NCBI RefSeq assembly: GCF_001983935.1
Contig: NZ_CP017641.1
Span: forward strand, 6,295,001-6,359,000
Direction: 5' to 3'
From: Fuerstiella marisgermanici
Lineage (GTDB): Bacteria > Planctomycetota > Planctomycetia > Planctomycetales > Planctomycetaceae
Length of the DNA stretch: 64,000 nt
Each line of letters opens with the position of its first letter. The first letter of the stretch is position 1. Both the position numbers and the translations under genes were made by a program. Positions 45,181 through 54,749 of the stretch are shown here, in pieces. The notes under the pieces were generated by a model. The model was given only the letters and a program-made list of their open reading frames with translations, had not been told where the DNA came from and ran no database searches.

Positions 45181-46785
45181 ATGAACATGGCCGCACCGCA
45201 ACGAGCTCTGGTGAGTGTCAGCAACAAAGATGGCCTGGACACATTCGTCAAAGGCCTTGTCGATTTGGGGTTTGAAATCCTTTCGACCGGAGGAACTCGC
45301 AAATATCTTGAAGCCGCAGGCATCCCGGTGATCGACGTTACCACGTACACCGAATTCCCGGAAATCATGGACGGCCGCGTCAAAACGCTGCACCCGAAAG
45401 TGCACGGCGCGATTCTGGGGCGGCCCACTCTGCCGTCCGATGCAGAAGCGATTGCTGAGCACGGGATCGTGCCATTTCAGGTGGTGGTGTGTAATCTGTA
45501 CCCCTTCGAACAGACCATCGCCAAGCCGGACGTCACCATTCCGGAAGCTATCGAACAGATCGACATCGGCGGACCGTCGATGGTGCGATCGGCCGCTAAA
45601 AATCACGCTCATGTGGCCATCGTCACGTCGCCCGGTCAGTACAGCGATGTGCTGTCGCGCATGAGGGATGACTGCATGGACGAGCTGTTCCGCCGCAAAC
45701 TGGCGGCCGCCGCGTTCGAAACAACGGCAACTTACGATCGAGCCATCGCCAACTACATGGCGAAAATCACGGCCGATGAAACTCCGTCTTCCGACGCTGC
45801 CACCGATCCGACAGAAGCGCACTGGGACGAATCACTAACACTGTCGCTGCGATTGAAGAACACACTCCGTTACGGTGAGAACCCTCATCAGCGGGCCGCG
45901 TTTTACGTCGAACCCAACGCCCCCGCGACGTCGATCGCTCATGCCGAACAACTGAACGGCAAGGAGCTTTCTTATAACAACCTGATGGACCTGGACGCCG
46001 CGAAAACAATTGTCGGCGACTTCGATCAGCCCGCTGCCTGTGTGATTAAGCACAACAATCCCTGCGGCTGTGCTCAGGCCGAATCGCTGGCCGATGCGTA
46101 CGAAAACGCTCATGCGGGCGATCCCGTCAGCGCCTTTGGATCGATCGTCGGACTAAACCGGACGGTCGATGTCGCGACGGCCGAATGCCTGTGTGAACCC
46201 GGTCGGTTTATCGAAGCCATTGTCGCCCCGGACTACGAACCGGCCGCTCTGGAAATTCTGACGACGAAGCCGAAATGGAAAAACAACGTCCGGTTGATGA
46301 AGTCCGTCTTTTCTGACGAAGGCAAAGGCGCCCTGGAATACCGGCGCGTGTCTGGCGGTCTGCTGGTTCAGGATCGCGACGACCTGCCTCAATCGGACAG
46401 CGATTGGAAAGTTGTTACTGCTCGCAAACCTACGGATGCCGAACTGTCGGACCTGCGATTCGCATGGAAGGTCTGTCGGCATGTGAAGTCGAACGCGATT
46501 GTATTCGCCAAAGGCGGCATGCTGTTAGGTGCCGGGGCAGGGCAGATGAGTCGCCTGGATAGCTGCTTCATCGCGGGCATGAAAGCAGGCGAACGCAGCG
46601 CGAATGCTGTTGTGGCGAGTGACGCGTTCTTCCCGTTTCGCGACGGTATCGATGAAGTTCAGACGGCGGGAATCAGAGCCGTTATTCAGCCGGGCGGTTC
46701 TCGCAACGATCCGGAAGTCATCGCGGCGTGCAACGAACACGACATGGCGATGGTCTTCACCGGCCGCCGCCATTTTCGTCACTAA
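45181..46785 (+). CDS. purH: Bifunctional AICAR formyltransferase / IMP cyclohydrolase
   Basis: The 534-aa enzyme performs the last two steps of purine synthesis, making IMP. The N-terminal IMP cyclohydrolase domain (about 1-200) shows ALVSVSNKDGLD, STGGTRKYL and MDGRVKTLHPKVHGAIL. The C-terminal AICAR transformylase domain contains the catalytic KHNNPCG motif at about residue 289-295 and SNAIVFAKGGMLLGAGAGQMSR. Both are complete. It starts just after a terminator-like leader hairpin, which suggests transcriptional control. It is monocistronic. Confidence 0.97.
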   Translation: MNMAAPQRALVSVSNKDGLDTFVKGLVDLGFEILSTGGTRKYLEAAGIPVIDVTTYTEFPEIMDGRVKTLHPKVHGAILGRPTLPSDAEAIAEHGIVPFQVVVCNLYPFEQTIAKPDVTIPEAIEQIDIGGPSMVRSAAKNHAHVAIVTSPGQYSDVLSRMRDDCMDELFRRKLAAAAFETTATYDRAIANYMAKITADETPSSDAATDPTEAHWDESLTLSLRLKNTLRYGENPHQRAAFYVEPNAPATSIAHAEQLNGKELSYNNLMDLDAAKTIVGDFDQPAACVIKHNNPCGCAQAESLADAYENAHAGDPVSAFGSIVGLNRTVDVATAECLCEPGRFIEAIVAPDYEPAALEILTTKPKWKNNVRLMKSVFSDEGKGALEYRRVSGGLLVQDRDDLPQSDSDWKVVTARKPTDAELSDLRFAWKVCRHVKSNAIVFAKGGMLLGAGAGQMSRLDSCFIAGMKAGERSANAVVASDAFFPFRDGIDEVQTAGIRAVIQPGGSRNDPEVIAACNEHDMAMVFTGRRHFRH

Positions 46786-46808
46786 ACCGACACTAAGCGG
46801 TCAGACGG

Positions 46809-48641
46809 TCACAGCCACGTGTTCCGCTGGACGAATTCAATCACCTTGCGGAACCACACATAGCCGGCGGAGAATCGGCCGCAGGAAATGTAGGCGACGA
46901 CGCCGGAACCCGGGCGTTGGTCCTGAAAACCCTCGCCATCGACCTGTGCCACGGCCAGTGTCGACAGCGTTCCTGCGGCGTCAAGCTCCGTCGATGCGGC
47001 CAGCGATTGCAGGTGAGTCTGCCGAAACGTCTCCGGCGAAGTTTCCAGAGCGAAGCTGACGAGCAGATTCGTATCGGAACTGGCAATCGCGTTTAGCACG
47101 TGCCGAGCGTCGGCTTCGGGAACTCTTAGATCAAGCTGCCAGCCGGATTTGGGGTCCGCCACCTCAAACAGATACTGCCCGCGCTGTACCGGGCGACCGA
47201 AAAGCAACTGTTTTAGCCGGTCTCCAAAGACCTGCCCGTCCATTCGAGCGACCACTTTTAAGTCGGCAATTCGCTGATTCAATATTTGAGCCTGCCGCGT
47301 CAGTGAAGCCGTTTTTTCCGTCAGCTCCACTTGCTCCGCAGATAGCTGAGTGTCATTGCGTGCGTCGCGATCGCCGCGCATGGCGTCGATCGCAGCCAGT
47401 CGAGCGACCGCTGTCGCTAGTTCGCCGTCGATGGCTTCGCGTTGCACCTGCAGGTCTTCGTTTTCGAGAACGCACAGCGTCATGTCCGCTGTCACTTCGC
47501 CACCATCGTCCACAAAAATGTCCGCGATCGTGCCATCGTCCGGGGCAAAGACGAACCTTCGACTGACGGGCACCAGCTCACCGTAAACCTCAATCCGCAG
47601 CTCAGCCGGCACCAACCACAGCGCGACCAAAGCCAGCGCGGGAACCAGCAACAACATGGCGGCTCGCGGACGCAGTACCGAACGCCACATTCGGCTCAAT
47701 TGTCCAGCGAAGGTCGACCGAGCGAGCGTGTCGCTGTTGGCGAAGCCGATCACTGCGTGTCGACAGATTTGATCGATGTGCGAAAGCTGAGACTCACTGA
47801 ACTCGGCCTCGTTTTCAAAAACGGCCGCCCACGTCGCGTCCTGCCATCGCTTCGATTCTCCCAGCGGCACGATGACTCGACCAGCCGCATTTTCATCGGG
47901 CGTACCCGAAGCCGCGCCTTCCACCCACTGACAAATCTGCCGAGCGGCATCGGAACGCTGATTGGGCTGACTGACGCCCGTGGTCGCCGCCAGTTCCCAG
48001 CGGCGACTGCCAATGCGGCGAGCCACGGCAACTCGGCGGCAATCCAGCACGGCCGCTCCGTCTGTGGCGAGCGTGTTGGCGATCACCTGCGGATCAAGAC
48101 TGCCGTGCAGTTGAGCCACCAGCGCGGCAAGCGAGTTTTCACGGTCCGAATGCTGCAGGTGGCGTTCCAGCATGCGGCGGCGTTGCAGGTCGGCGAAGAC
48201 GTCGGCCAGTTGAATCAATAAATCTTCGTCAACCGCCTGATCGCTTTCGGTGACGTCCAACACCAGTTCGTGGTCACCCACCAATGTCGCACCGGCCAGA
48301 AGTCGACGTCTGTCGGACGACGATTCGGCGGGCAGAACGGCCACGTCACCCACACCAACCGAAGCCACTTTGGACTGAGTGTCAGCGTCGGGCTCGCTGT
48401 CACCCAACCAACCCAGCGACGCAACTTCGCGCTGATGCGTTTTCCACAACACGACGCAGGAAAGCGAAAGGCGATCGCGTGTTTCGTGCAGCAAAAATGG
48501 AAGGAAGTCATTCGCGCCGTCTGCCGCTCGATGACGTCGCGCGGCGGCTTCGAGCAGGCCGTCCAGCGACACTGTCTGCGTTCCATTTCCTGCAGCGCTC
48601 ACGTTTGGCTCCGGCGAATTTCCCTGGCACGGCGAAGGCAT
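46809..48641 (-). CDS. GAF-domain / HlyD-type membrane fusion protein
   Basis: The 610-aa product joins a long cytoplasmic part with one or two GAF-like domains (about residues 20-300; for example HGSLDPQVIANTLATDGAAVLDCRRVAVARR) to a single membrane helix (about 327-345) and a periplasmic HlyD-like adaptor (about 350-610). The adaptor has a split barrel-sandwich (GELVPVSRRFVFAPDDGTIADI; later VVARMDGQVFGDRL) and a helical hairpin (about 400-450). HlyD adaptors link inner-membrane transporters to outer-membrane channels; no transporter or TolC gene is next to it. The GAF part could sense a ligand or bind a partner. It follows a hypothetical gene on the same strand by 55 bases. Confidence 0.83.
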   Translation of the reverse strand: MPSPCQGNSPEPNVSAAGNGTQTVSLDGLLEAAARRHRAADGANDFLPFLLHETRDRLSLSCVVLWKTHQREVASLGWLGDSEPDADTQSKVASVGVGDVAVLPAESSSDRRRLLAGATLVGDHELVLDVTESDQAVDEDLLIQLADVFADLQRRRMLERHLQHSDRENSLAALVAQLHGSLDPQVIANTLATDGAAVLDCRRVAVARRIGSRRWELAATTGVSQPNQRSDAARQICQWVEGAASGTPDENAAGRVIVPLGESKRWQDATWAAVFENEAEFSESQLSHIDQICRHAVIGFANSDTLARSTFAGQLSRMWRSVLRPRAAMLLLVPALALVALWLVPAELRIEVYGELVPVSRRFVFAPDDGTIADIFVDDGGEVTADMTLCVLENEDLQVQREAIDGELATAVARLAAIDAMRGDRDARNDTQLSAEQVELTEKTASLTRQAQILNQRIADLKVVARMDGQVFGDRLKQLLFGRPVQRGQYLFEVADPKSGWQLDLRVPEADARHVLNAIASSDTNLLVSFALETSPETFRQTHLQSLAASTELDAAGTLSTLAVAQVDGEGFQDQRPGSGVVAYISCGRFSAGYVWFRKVIEFVQRNTWL

Positions 48642-48696
48642 GCAATTACCTTCCGTCCGGAAATATAGCCGAAGCGCAGCTCGTTCGCGAGATCGT

Positions 48697-49248
48697 TCAG
48701 TCGGTGTTCAGCAACTCGAACAACGTTTGAGTTCTTAGCACTGCCGCGTTGTCTGGGAATGTGTGGAAGGCATGGACGACAAGGCCTTCCGGCAGAATGT
48801 CGCACTTTAACAGGCTGATACATTCCGGACTTTGCGGCGAGGAACCGGGAAAGATCGTCGACAGCGTCGCGTTGCGAGCGTCGACTTCGAATTCCCGATG
48901 CAGCTGCAGATACACGTCCAACGGCACGTGCTCCAGCTGATAGCTGCAGTGGTAACGCACAGTAGGCAGGTCCAACATGTGAGTGCGGTAGCCAATCAGC
49001 CGACGATCGATAACGCGGCGATTGACCGGCAAGTCTTCCTGACGAGTCGCCGCCACTTCTGTGATGATGGCGTCATCGGACTGAAATTCCAATAAGTGGC
49101 CCGTCCGGCCAATTCGCAACCGCGCCTTGTTGCCGCCGAATCGCAGAGTGCACGCGGCTGACGAATCGAACAGTTCCGGGTGAATGGGGCGTTCGAATGT
49201 TCGTAGCAGCATGTCCGCTGCATCGGGTCGAGTGAGTTGCAATTGCAT
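48697..49248 (-). CDS. Hypothetical protein, DUF2617-like
   Basis: The 183-aa soluble product from the ATG at 49248 begins MQLQLTRPDAADMLLRTFER, with the motif FERPIHPELF at about residues 17-26, which I associate with the DUF2617 family of planctomycetes and some other bacteria (from memory, not searched). No signal peptide, membrane helix or catalytic motif is seen. The frame stays open to 49350, but the extra part has no supporting ribosome site. It is directly upstream of the GAF-HlyD gene and probably co-transcribed. Function unknown. Confidence 0.68.
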   Translation of the reverse strand: MQLQLTRPDAADMLLRTFERPIHPELFDSSAACTLRFGGNKARLRIGRTGHLLEFQSDDAIITEVAATRQEDLPVNRRVIDRRLIGYRTHMLDLPTVRYHCSYQLEHVPLDVYLQLHREFEVDARNATLSTIFPGSSPQSPECISLLKCDILPEGLVVHAFHTFPDNAAVLRTQTLFELLNTD

Positions 49249-49629
49249 AAGATTGCCTGTCCGTGAATGGTAGATTTCAGAGATGACTGAAGTCAGAAAG
49301 GTCCACCGAGTATAGGACTGTTCCCGGAACAAACGACAGTCGGAAATCACGCCTGGCGGGAATTGAAGAAATTGCCAATTTCACGCGCAACTCTATTTTC
49401 TTTTCGTTCCGCATCGTGTTAGTGATCTTCAGCAACAGACCGGCGCGGTGGATTCGCGACCAGGTTTCCGTTAGCTTCCCGTGCGACACGATGAGCGAAA
49501 CTGGCCGTTAATCGGCGTCAATAGATGCGAATAATCGTGTTTATGATTCGCAAACATTTGTGTCGACGACAGATCAATCCCTGCTGCCCTCCTCATTCCC
49601 ATTCCACCATTCATTTGAACACCAGGTCC
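49249..49629. other. Divergent intergenic region, DUF2617-like / oxidoreductase
   Basis: Divergent spacer of 381 bases; no gene or convincing hairpin is seen. The oxidoreductase frame is open upstream to 49525, but that part lacks family sequence. Confidence 0.4.
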
Positions 49630-50940
49630 ATGTCAGATTCTCCACGCTCCCTTAAGGTTGCCATCATTGGTGGCGGCATGTTCTTCGACGACATCATCGG
49701 TCAGACATTCAAAGACTTCATTCGCGGCGGCATCGCCGGATCGCTGAACAGCATCGGCATGAGTCACCTTGCCCCCGCCGTGGCCAACGTCGGCATCGAC
49801 GTGTGTGCCATTGGAACTCGCAGCCAATCCAGCGGCACGGCCGGTCGCATCGTCGACTGGTTTGCCACAGACTTTCCCGGGCAAACGATGGAAGCCTGCT
49901 ACGGCGACGCCGTTTGGAATGACATTCTGGCCAATCACAAGCCGGACGTGCTGTTCGTCGCGACGCCGGACAACGTTCACACGCAACCAATTCTGGACGC
50001 TCTGGACGCCGGCGTCGACGTCATCACAGAAAAGCCGCTGTGCCTGAAAACCAGCGAAGCGGACGCCATTATCGCGAAAGCCAAAGACGCCGGACGCATC
50101 GTCGCCTGCGATATGCACAAACGATACGACCCATTCGTACGAGAAATGATGCTGAAAGCGCCAGAACAATACGGCACCATCAACCGCGTGCGAGCCGTCC
50201 TGGAAGAGCCACTAGAAGTCAGCACGGAAATCTTCGCATGGGCCGAAGAAAGCAATCCGTTCGCGTACGTCGGCTGCCACTGGCTGGACGTCGTCCATCA
50301 CTACATGGATGTCAAACCGGTATCCGTCTTTGCGACCGGTCAGAAGAATCTGCTGCTGAACTGGGACAAACATCACGTCGAAATTGCCAAACGACGCGAC
50401 GTCGACCCTTCGACATTCAAACGGCAGGGATCGATCAACACCTGGGACAGCATCGACGTGGCCGTGACGTACGACAACGGCATGCGAGGCGATTACAACA
50501 ACAACTGGATTAACCCGGCCGAATTCGAAGGTGCCGTGAACCAGGAAATCGAACTCTACGGCATCTACGGCCGCGGCATGGTGGACCAGCAGGACCGCGG
50601 CTACCGCGAAGCCATCATCGGGGATGGTTCTCGCACGCGAAACCCGTCCTTCGGCGGCCGTATTCGGCACAAAGGCGGTCATCTGGAAATCTTCGGCTAC
50701 GGAAAAGCGTCTATTGCTGCCGGTCTGCTGGCCATCATCCGGCGTCGTATTCTGGGCGAGTCAATGGAAACGCTCCACGACACGTATCCCACCGCCGCCA
50801 GCCAGCGCGACATCGTGCAGGTGATCGAAGCCGCATCTGCAGTGGCAGAAAAGAATTACGAAGCGTTCAGTGCCGGCCGCGGCACACCAGCGACCGCGTT
50901 GCTGACGGAGTCTGGGTTTGACCTGGTCGGCGCTTCGTAG
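49630..50940 (+). CDS. Gfo/Idh/MocA family NAD(P)-dependent oxidoreductase
   Basis: The 436-aa product, from the ATG at 49630, has the N-terminal Rossmann motif VAIIGGGMFF (about 9-18), the family motif ITEKPLCLKTSEAD (with the conserved Glu-Lys-Pro) and the second-domain GCHWLDVVHHYMDVKP with its His pair. Such enzymes oxidise or epimerise sugars, inositols or sugar nucleotides. It has no Tat signal, unlike many planctomycete paralogues, so it should be cytoplasmic. The substrate is not readable. A palindromic element and trpB follow. Confidence 0.9.
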   Translation: MSDSPRSLKVAIIGGGMFFDDIIGQTFKDFIRGGIAGSLNSIGMSHLAPAVANVGIDVCAIGTRSQSSGTAGRIVDWFATDFPGQTMEACYGDAVWNDILANHKPDVLFVATPDNVHTQPILDALDAGVDVITEKPLCLKTSEADAIIAKAKDAGRIVACDMHKRYDPFVREMMLKAPEQYGTINRVRAVLEEPLEVSTEIFAWAEESNPFAYVGCHWLDVVHHYMDVKPVSVFATGQKNLLLNWDKHHVEIAKRRDVDPSTFKRQGSINTWDSIDVAVTYDNGMRGDYNNNWINPAEFEGAVNQEIELYGIYGRGMVDQQDRGYREAIIGDGSRTRNPSFGGRIRHKGGHLEIFGYGKASIAAGLLAIIRRRILGESMETLHDTYPTAASQRDIVQVIEAASAVAEKNYEAFSAGRGTPATALLTESGFDLVGAS

Positions 50941-50946
50941 CTCAAC

Positions 50947-51113
50947 AAAGTAGCCATCACTGTCCCAGTGATGAACGCCGGAGATTCCGGTCTTCAGACG
51001 GGCAGGCTGCTCCGCAATCATATCTTTTCGAACCGAATCGTCCGTGAGAAACGCCACTGCCTTTTTACTTCGCCTCTGCGGGGCATCGTCACTGGGACAG
51101 TGACGGCTACTTT
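50947..51113. repeat. Long inverted repeat element, possibly MITE-like
   Basis: The arms AAAGTAGCCATCACTGTCCC...GTGATG (from 50947) and its near reverse complement ending GTGACGGCTACTTT (to 51113) pair over about 27 bases with few mismatches, enclosing about 110 bases. Each arm itself contains the palindrome TCACTGTCCCAGTGA. The interior has no open frame of interest. Structure suggests a small mobile or REP-type unit, or a strong RNA hairpin. Confidence 0.75.
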
Positions 51114-51238
51114 TCGGCGGCAGCCCGTTTTGAATCTTCCGGCGGAAGGCTAGAATGGGCTCAGCAAGACCGGGACGACCACGGCAGCGCAAAACCCTTC
51201 GGTCCGTCGACTCACACAGAACGAAAACAACGACATAA

Positions 51239-52462
51239 ATGGCTACTGACACACCAACAAAGGCACCCCTAAGTGCCGTTCCTGATGATCGTGGTCGATT
51301 CGGCGAATTCGGGCGACGCTACGTGCCCGAAACGCTGATGTTCGCGCTCGATGAGCTGACTCGGGCGTATGAGGACGCGAAGAAGGATCCCGAATTCGAT
51401 CGGGAATTCCGTGACCTGCTGAAGAACTACGTGGGCCGCCCGAACCCGTTGTACTTTGCCGAACGCCTGACTGAAAAATGCGGCGGAGCCAAAATCTACT
51501 TCAAACGAGAAGACCTGAACCTCACGGGTGCTCACAAAATCAACAACACCATTGGCCAGGTGCTGCTGACAAAACGCATGGGCAAAACTCGGATCATCGC
51601 CGAAACCGGGGCAGGGCAGCATGGCGTGGCCACGGCCACCGCCTGTGCGAGATTCGGATTCCCGTGCGTGGTGTACATGGGCGAAGAAGATGTGCGGCGG
51701 CAAAAGCTGAACGTGTTCAATATGAGAACGATGGGCGCGGAAGTACGTCCGGTTACGACCGGCAGCAGGACTCTGCGAGATGCGATTAACGAAGCGATGC
51801 GAGACTGGATGGCGTCGGTTCGGGACACGCATTACATCATCGGCAGCGTCGTGGGACCGCATCCATTTCCGATGATGGTGCGAGACTTTCAGTCAGTGAT
51901 CGGTGTCGAAGCTCGAGCTCAGTCGCTGGAAAACATCGGCCAGCTGCCCGATGAAGTGATTGCCTGCGTGGGCGGCGGCTCGAATTCGGCGGGCATGTTT
52001 TATCCATTTGTGGACGACGAAGGAGTGGCCTTAACCGGCGTGGAAGCGGGAGGACGAGGCGCCAAGTTGGGCGATCATGCCAGCACACTAACCTACGGCC
52101 AGCCCGGAATTCTTCACGGCAGTTACAGCTACGTTTTGCAGAACGACGACGGCCAAACGTCAGACGTCCATTCGATTTCTGCCGGACTGGATTATCCCGG
52201 CGTGGGTCCGGAACACAGCTTCTGGAAGGACACGGGCCGAGTCAACTACGTCAGCGCCAATGACGACGAAGCGTTGACGGCATTTCAAACAATGGCTCGC
52301 ACAGAAGGCATTCTGCCCGCGATCGAAACGTCTCACGCCATCGCCTACGCCATGAAGTCGGCCGCCAACCGCAGCAAAGATGACGTCATTGTTGTGTGCC
52401 TGTCCGGACGCGGCGACAAGGACGTGAACGAGGTCGCTCGACTAACCGGGCAGGACGTCTGA
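51239..52462 (+). CDS. trpB: Tryptophan synthase beta chain
   Basis: The 407-aa PLP enzyme joins indole and serine to make tryptophan. It has the N-terminal [14 protein letters not shown] block (residues 21-34), the PLP lysine Lys100 in TGAHKINN, the GAGQHG substrate loop, and the C-terminal [10 protein letters not shown] and SGRGDKD motifs. This is the TrpB1 type, usually paired with TrpA, but trpA and the other trp genes are not adjacent. Its stop overlaps the next gene by one base (TGATG). Confidence 0.97.
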   Translation: MATDTPTKAPLSAVPDDRGRFGEFGRRYVPETLMFALDELTRAYEDAKKDPEFDREFRDLLKNYVGRPNPLYFAERLTEKCGGAKIYFKREDLNLTGAHKINNTIGQVLLTKRMGKTRIIAETGAGQHGVATATACARFGFPCVVYMGEEDVRRQKLNVFNMRTMGAEVRPVTTGSRTLRDAINEAMRDWMASVRDTHYIIGSVVGPHPFPMMVRDFQSVIGVEARAQSLENIGQLPDEVIACVGGGSNSAGMFYPFVDDEGVALTGVEAGGRGAKLGDHASTLTYGQPGILHGSYSYVLQNDDGQTSDVHSISAGLDYPGVGPEHSFWKDTGRVNYVSANDDEALTAFQTMARTEGILPAIETSHAIAYAMKSAANRSKDDVIVVCLSGRGDKDVNEVARLTGQDV

Positions 52463-52701
52463 TGACCAAGCCCGACACTGACAATTCCACCAGCGACACG
52501 GAAGAACGGCTAATCCGCATCGAATCCGCGTTGGCCCATCTGCAGCACGACATTGAGCAATTGAATGCGTCGCTGACGAATCACTACGGGCGTATGGTGG
52601 TCTTCGAAGAGCGATTCTCGCGCATCGAACATGAGATTGAATCGCTAAGTGACGACAACGGGGATCGGACTCTACAGGACGAAAAACCGCCCCATTATTG
52701 A
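52462..52701 (+). CDS. slyX: SlyX-like small coiled-coil protein
   Basis: The 79-aa product starts inside the trpB stop codon (TGATG), so it is translationally coupled. Residues about 14-66 form a heptad coiled coil (EERLIRIESALAHLQHDIEQ... and RFSRIEHEIESL) like SlyX, a small protein of unknown function. The match is by length and pattern. The tail is acidic. Confidence 0.72.
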   Translation: MTKPDTDNSTSDTEERLIRIESALAHLQHDIEQLNASLTNHYGRMVVFEERFSRIEHEIESLSDDNGDRTLQDEKPPHY

Positions 52702-52730
52702 TCTGCATCGCCCGGAACGGGCTCCGCAAA

Positions 52731-53330
52731 TCAACGGATCTCCTGCCACGGCTTTTCCAATTCGAACGGATCGAACAGTTTGGCCAGATCATGCTCCGCC
52801 AGTTCCTTGCCGCTTACAAATCGGCCGGGACGCGTCCACGTTTCCAGCAGGGCCGCATCCATTGGAAACAGCTTCGCCAGCAGTCCGTCAAGGTCGCCTT
52901 CCAGCTGTTTGAAGTGCCTGGCCCATTCGGTGGCTTCTTCCAGGCGAACGTCTTCCTCTGATTGCCACCTCATGGGGTGAAACAGCATTGTGCTGAAAGG
53001 CGTGACAAACCGCTTTTCACAGGCCGCAAACGGCATCAATGCGGCTGATGAGCATTCCCCCACAACGACTGCAGTGGCGCGAAGTTCTCGCGTGCGGATT
53101 AACGTGGCCAGCGCGAGACCCGCATAGACGCTGCCGCCGCCGGAGTCGAAGTAGATGACGCCCTTGCTGCGAAGCGGAACGTCAACCAGGCGAGCCAGCA
53201 GGTCAGACTGCCGGTCGCCCACATCGCCGGTAATTGTCACTTCCCACGGCTGCCGCTCATGCGACTTGGCTTCAATGTGGGACGGTGACGGATAAGGACG
53301 CAGCTTGCGGGCGTTTTCGTTGTCTGCCAC
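52731..53330 (-). CDS. ClpP-type serine protease, orphan
   Basis: The 199-aa product, from a GTG at 53330, belongs to the ClpP/SppA (crotonase-fold) serine protease group. It shows [16 protein letters not shown] (about residues 60-75), a nucleophile Ser95 in [10 protein letters not shown] and His118 in MLFHPM; the third member, Asp, is not certain. The open frame continues upstream across a tRNA gene (giving a spurious [20 protein letters not shown] peptide); coding must begin after the tRNA and its hairpin. GGGA lies about 9 bases before the GTG. Other GTG/TTG codons in the same stretch cannot be excluded. No Clp ATPase is adjacent. Target unknown. Confidence 0.75.
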   Translation of the reverse strand: MADNENARKLRPYPSPSHIEAKSHERQPWEVTITGDVGDRQSDLLARLVDVPLRSKGVIYFDSGGGSVYAGLALATLIRTRELRATAVVVGECSSAALMPFAACEKRFVTPFSTMLFHPMRWQSEEDVRLEEATEWARHFKQLEGDLDGLLAKLFPMDAALLETWTRPGRFVSGKELAEHDLAKLFDPFELEKPWQEIR

Positions 53331-53351
53331 AGCCAAAAATCCCAACGAAAC

Positions 53352-53385
53352 GGCCCTTTGCGGGAAAGCGTTCCTGCAAAGGGCC
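53352..53385 (-). terminator. Hairpin after tRNA-Phe
   Basis: A perfect 10-bp stem GGCCCTTTGC/GCAAAGGGCC with a 14-base loop lies 22 bases past the 3' end of the tRNA on the minus strand. The following bases (GTTTCGTTGGGATTTTT) contain a delayed T run. It may end the tRNA transcript or act as a processing stem in front of the protease gene. Confidence 0.65.
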
Positions 53386-53407
53386 ACATGGTAAGTTTCG
53401 AAACTAA

Positions 53408-53480
53408 TGGGCGGAGGGGGATTCGAACCCCCGACACCAGGATTTTCAGTCCTGTGCTCTACCAACTGAGCTATCCGCCC
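53408..53480 (-). tRNA. tRNA-Phe (GAA)
   Basis: The 73-base cloverleaf is complete: acceptor arms GGGCGGA and TCCGCCC, D-arm GCTCAGTTGGTAGAGC, anticodon stem CAGGA/TCCTG with loop CTGAAAA (anticodon GAA), and T-arm GGGGGTTCGAATCCCCC. The discriminator is A and CCA is not encoded. The extra loop (GTGTC) is short, as expected. Confidence 0.97.
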
Positions 53481-53637
53481 GGAAATCAAGATTCACTTCG
53501 ATTTCGGAGCGAGGGAGTCTAATAGGCTGCCGAATCCGATACAAGGGTAGCAATCAGCTTTCGCTGACGTGATGCAACCCGGCGATGTCTGGCGACGATT
53601 AGGCGACTTGTACGACCGGAAGTGTTCCGCAATCGTG

Positions 53638-54735
53638 TCATTTGGTCGCCGCAGCCGCGTCCATTCGTTCAAACACCGCCTTGATCAGCAGCGGCAGAAT
53701 CACGGTCGCATCAGAATACACTTCCGCAAACTGACCACCGTCCGCTTTGCTGAAGAACTTGCCCCAACTAACGCCTTCCGAATAGGTACAACCCGACAGG
53801 CCGCCCCAGTGGACTGGTTCCGGACAAATTCGGACGCCGTAGCGAAATCGCGGCGGCACAAAGTCGGTTCCGCAGCGGTCGTTCGTCACGTCGATGAACG
53901 GACCCACTTGTTGAGCCCAGTTGCGGGGAACGCCGCCGCCGATGGTGAAAATTCCAAGGTGTTCGAATTGCTTCACCCGTTCCGCGTACTGGAACAGGTC
54001 CAGAAACGGGTTGAACGGCGGCGTGTTTGCGAGCGTTTGCTGCAGCGTAGCGGACTTCTTCTCTTCGTCAGACAGATTTTGCAACGTGGCGGTGATCGCC
54101 CACGTGGAAAAGTCGAGGCCCAGTTCGCTATCGGTAAAAGCAGGGATAAAAACGGGCACGCCTTTCTCATAGGCGCTGCGAAGGATCCCTGTGCCCAGAT
54201 CCTTTTCACTCAGACGTTTGCCGATGGCTCGACAGAACGTGTGAGACGACCAGACACCGCCGTCCGGGTGTTCTTCCTTCAGCACGTTGGCCACCATCTC
54301 TGACAGATCGTTCAGATTGGCCTCCATCTCCAGCGTGTCATAGATGCGGTTGTAGCCCTTTTCGAACAGCTCTTCGTCCGTCTGGTTCGCATCGGCTCGA
54401 TAATGAGTCAACCCGATGGATTCCGTCAGGCCGTGAGCGATCAAAGCCCCCGTCGCAACGATGGCCTGGACACAGTCACGATCGATCAGATCGCAGACCA
54501 TTTTTCCCTGCTTAGCCACCGTCATGGCACCGGAAATCGTCATCACAACGCCGCATGATTCGTCGCCGAACATGTTCGCCATGATACGAGCCGCTTCTCC
54601 GGCCGACCGACCGGAAAACGCCGTGTCTGACATTGCCGCCAGAAGGTCAGAAAAGTTGTGGACGTTGTCCAGATTTAAACTGACAAGCGGCTTTAAACCA
54701 TCCGACCGGCCATCGTGAAGTTTTCGATGCTGCAT
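53638..54735 (-). CDS. Deoxyhypusine synthase-like protein
   Basis: The 365-aa product belongs to the deoxyhypusine synthase family (NAD-dependent aminobutyl transfer from spermidine). The catalytic lysine is kept as Lys326 in EGVSWGKFFSKADG, as is the C-terminal AEVYSDATVILPLLIKAVFE. Bacteria lack eIF5A, so related bacterial enzymes are thought to make homospermidine or another polyamine product; which one is not readable. It begins 14 bases after ftsH on the same strand, so they are probably co-transcribed. Confidence 0.9.
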   Translation of the reverse strand: MQHRKLHDGRSDGLKPLVSLNLDNVHNFSDLLAAMSDTAFSGRSAGEAARIMANMFGDESCGVVMTISGAMTVAKQGKMVCDLIDRDCVQAIVATGALIAHGLTESIGLTHYRADANQTDEELFEKGYNRIYDTLEMEANLNDLSEMVANVLKEEHPDGGVWSSHTFCRAIGKRLSEKDLGTGILRSAYEKGVPVFIPAFTDSELGLDFSTWAITATLQNLSDEEKKSATLQQTLANTPPFNPFLDLFQYAERVKQFEHLGIFTIGGGVPRNWAQQVGPFIDVTNDRCGTDFVPPRFRYGVRICPEPVHWGGLSGCTYSEGVSWGKFFSKADGGQFAEVYSDATVILPLLIKAVFERMDAAAATK

Positions 54736-54749
54736 GGTGCTAATCCGAA

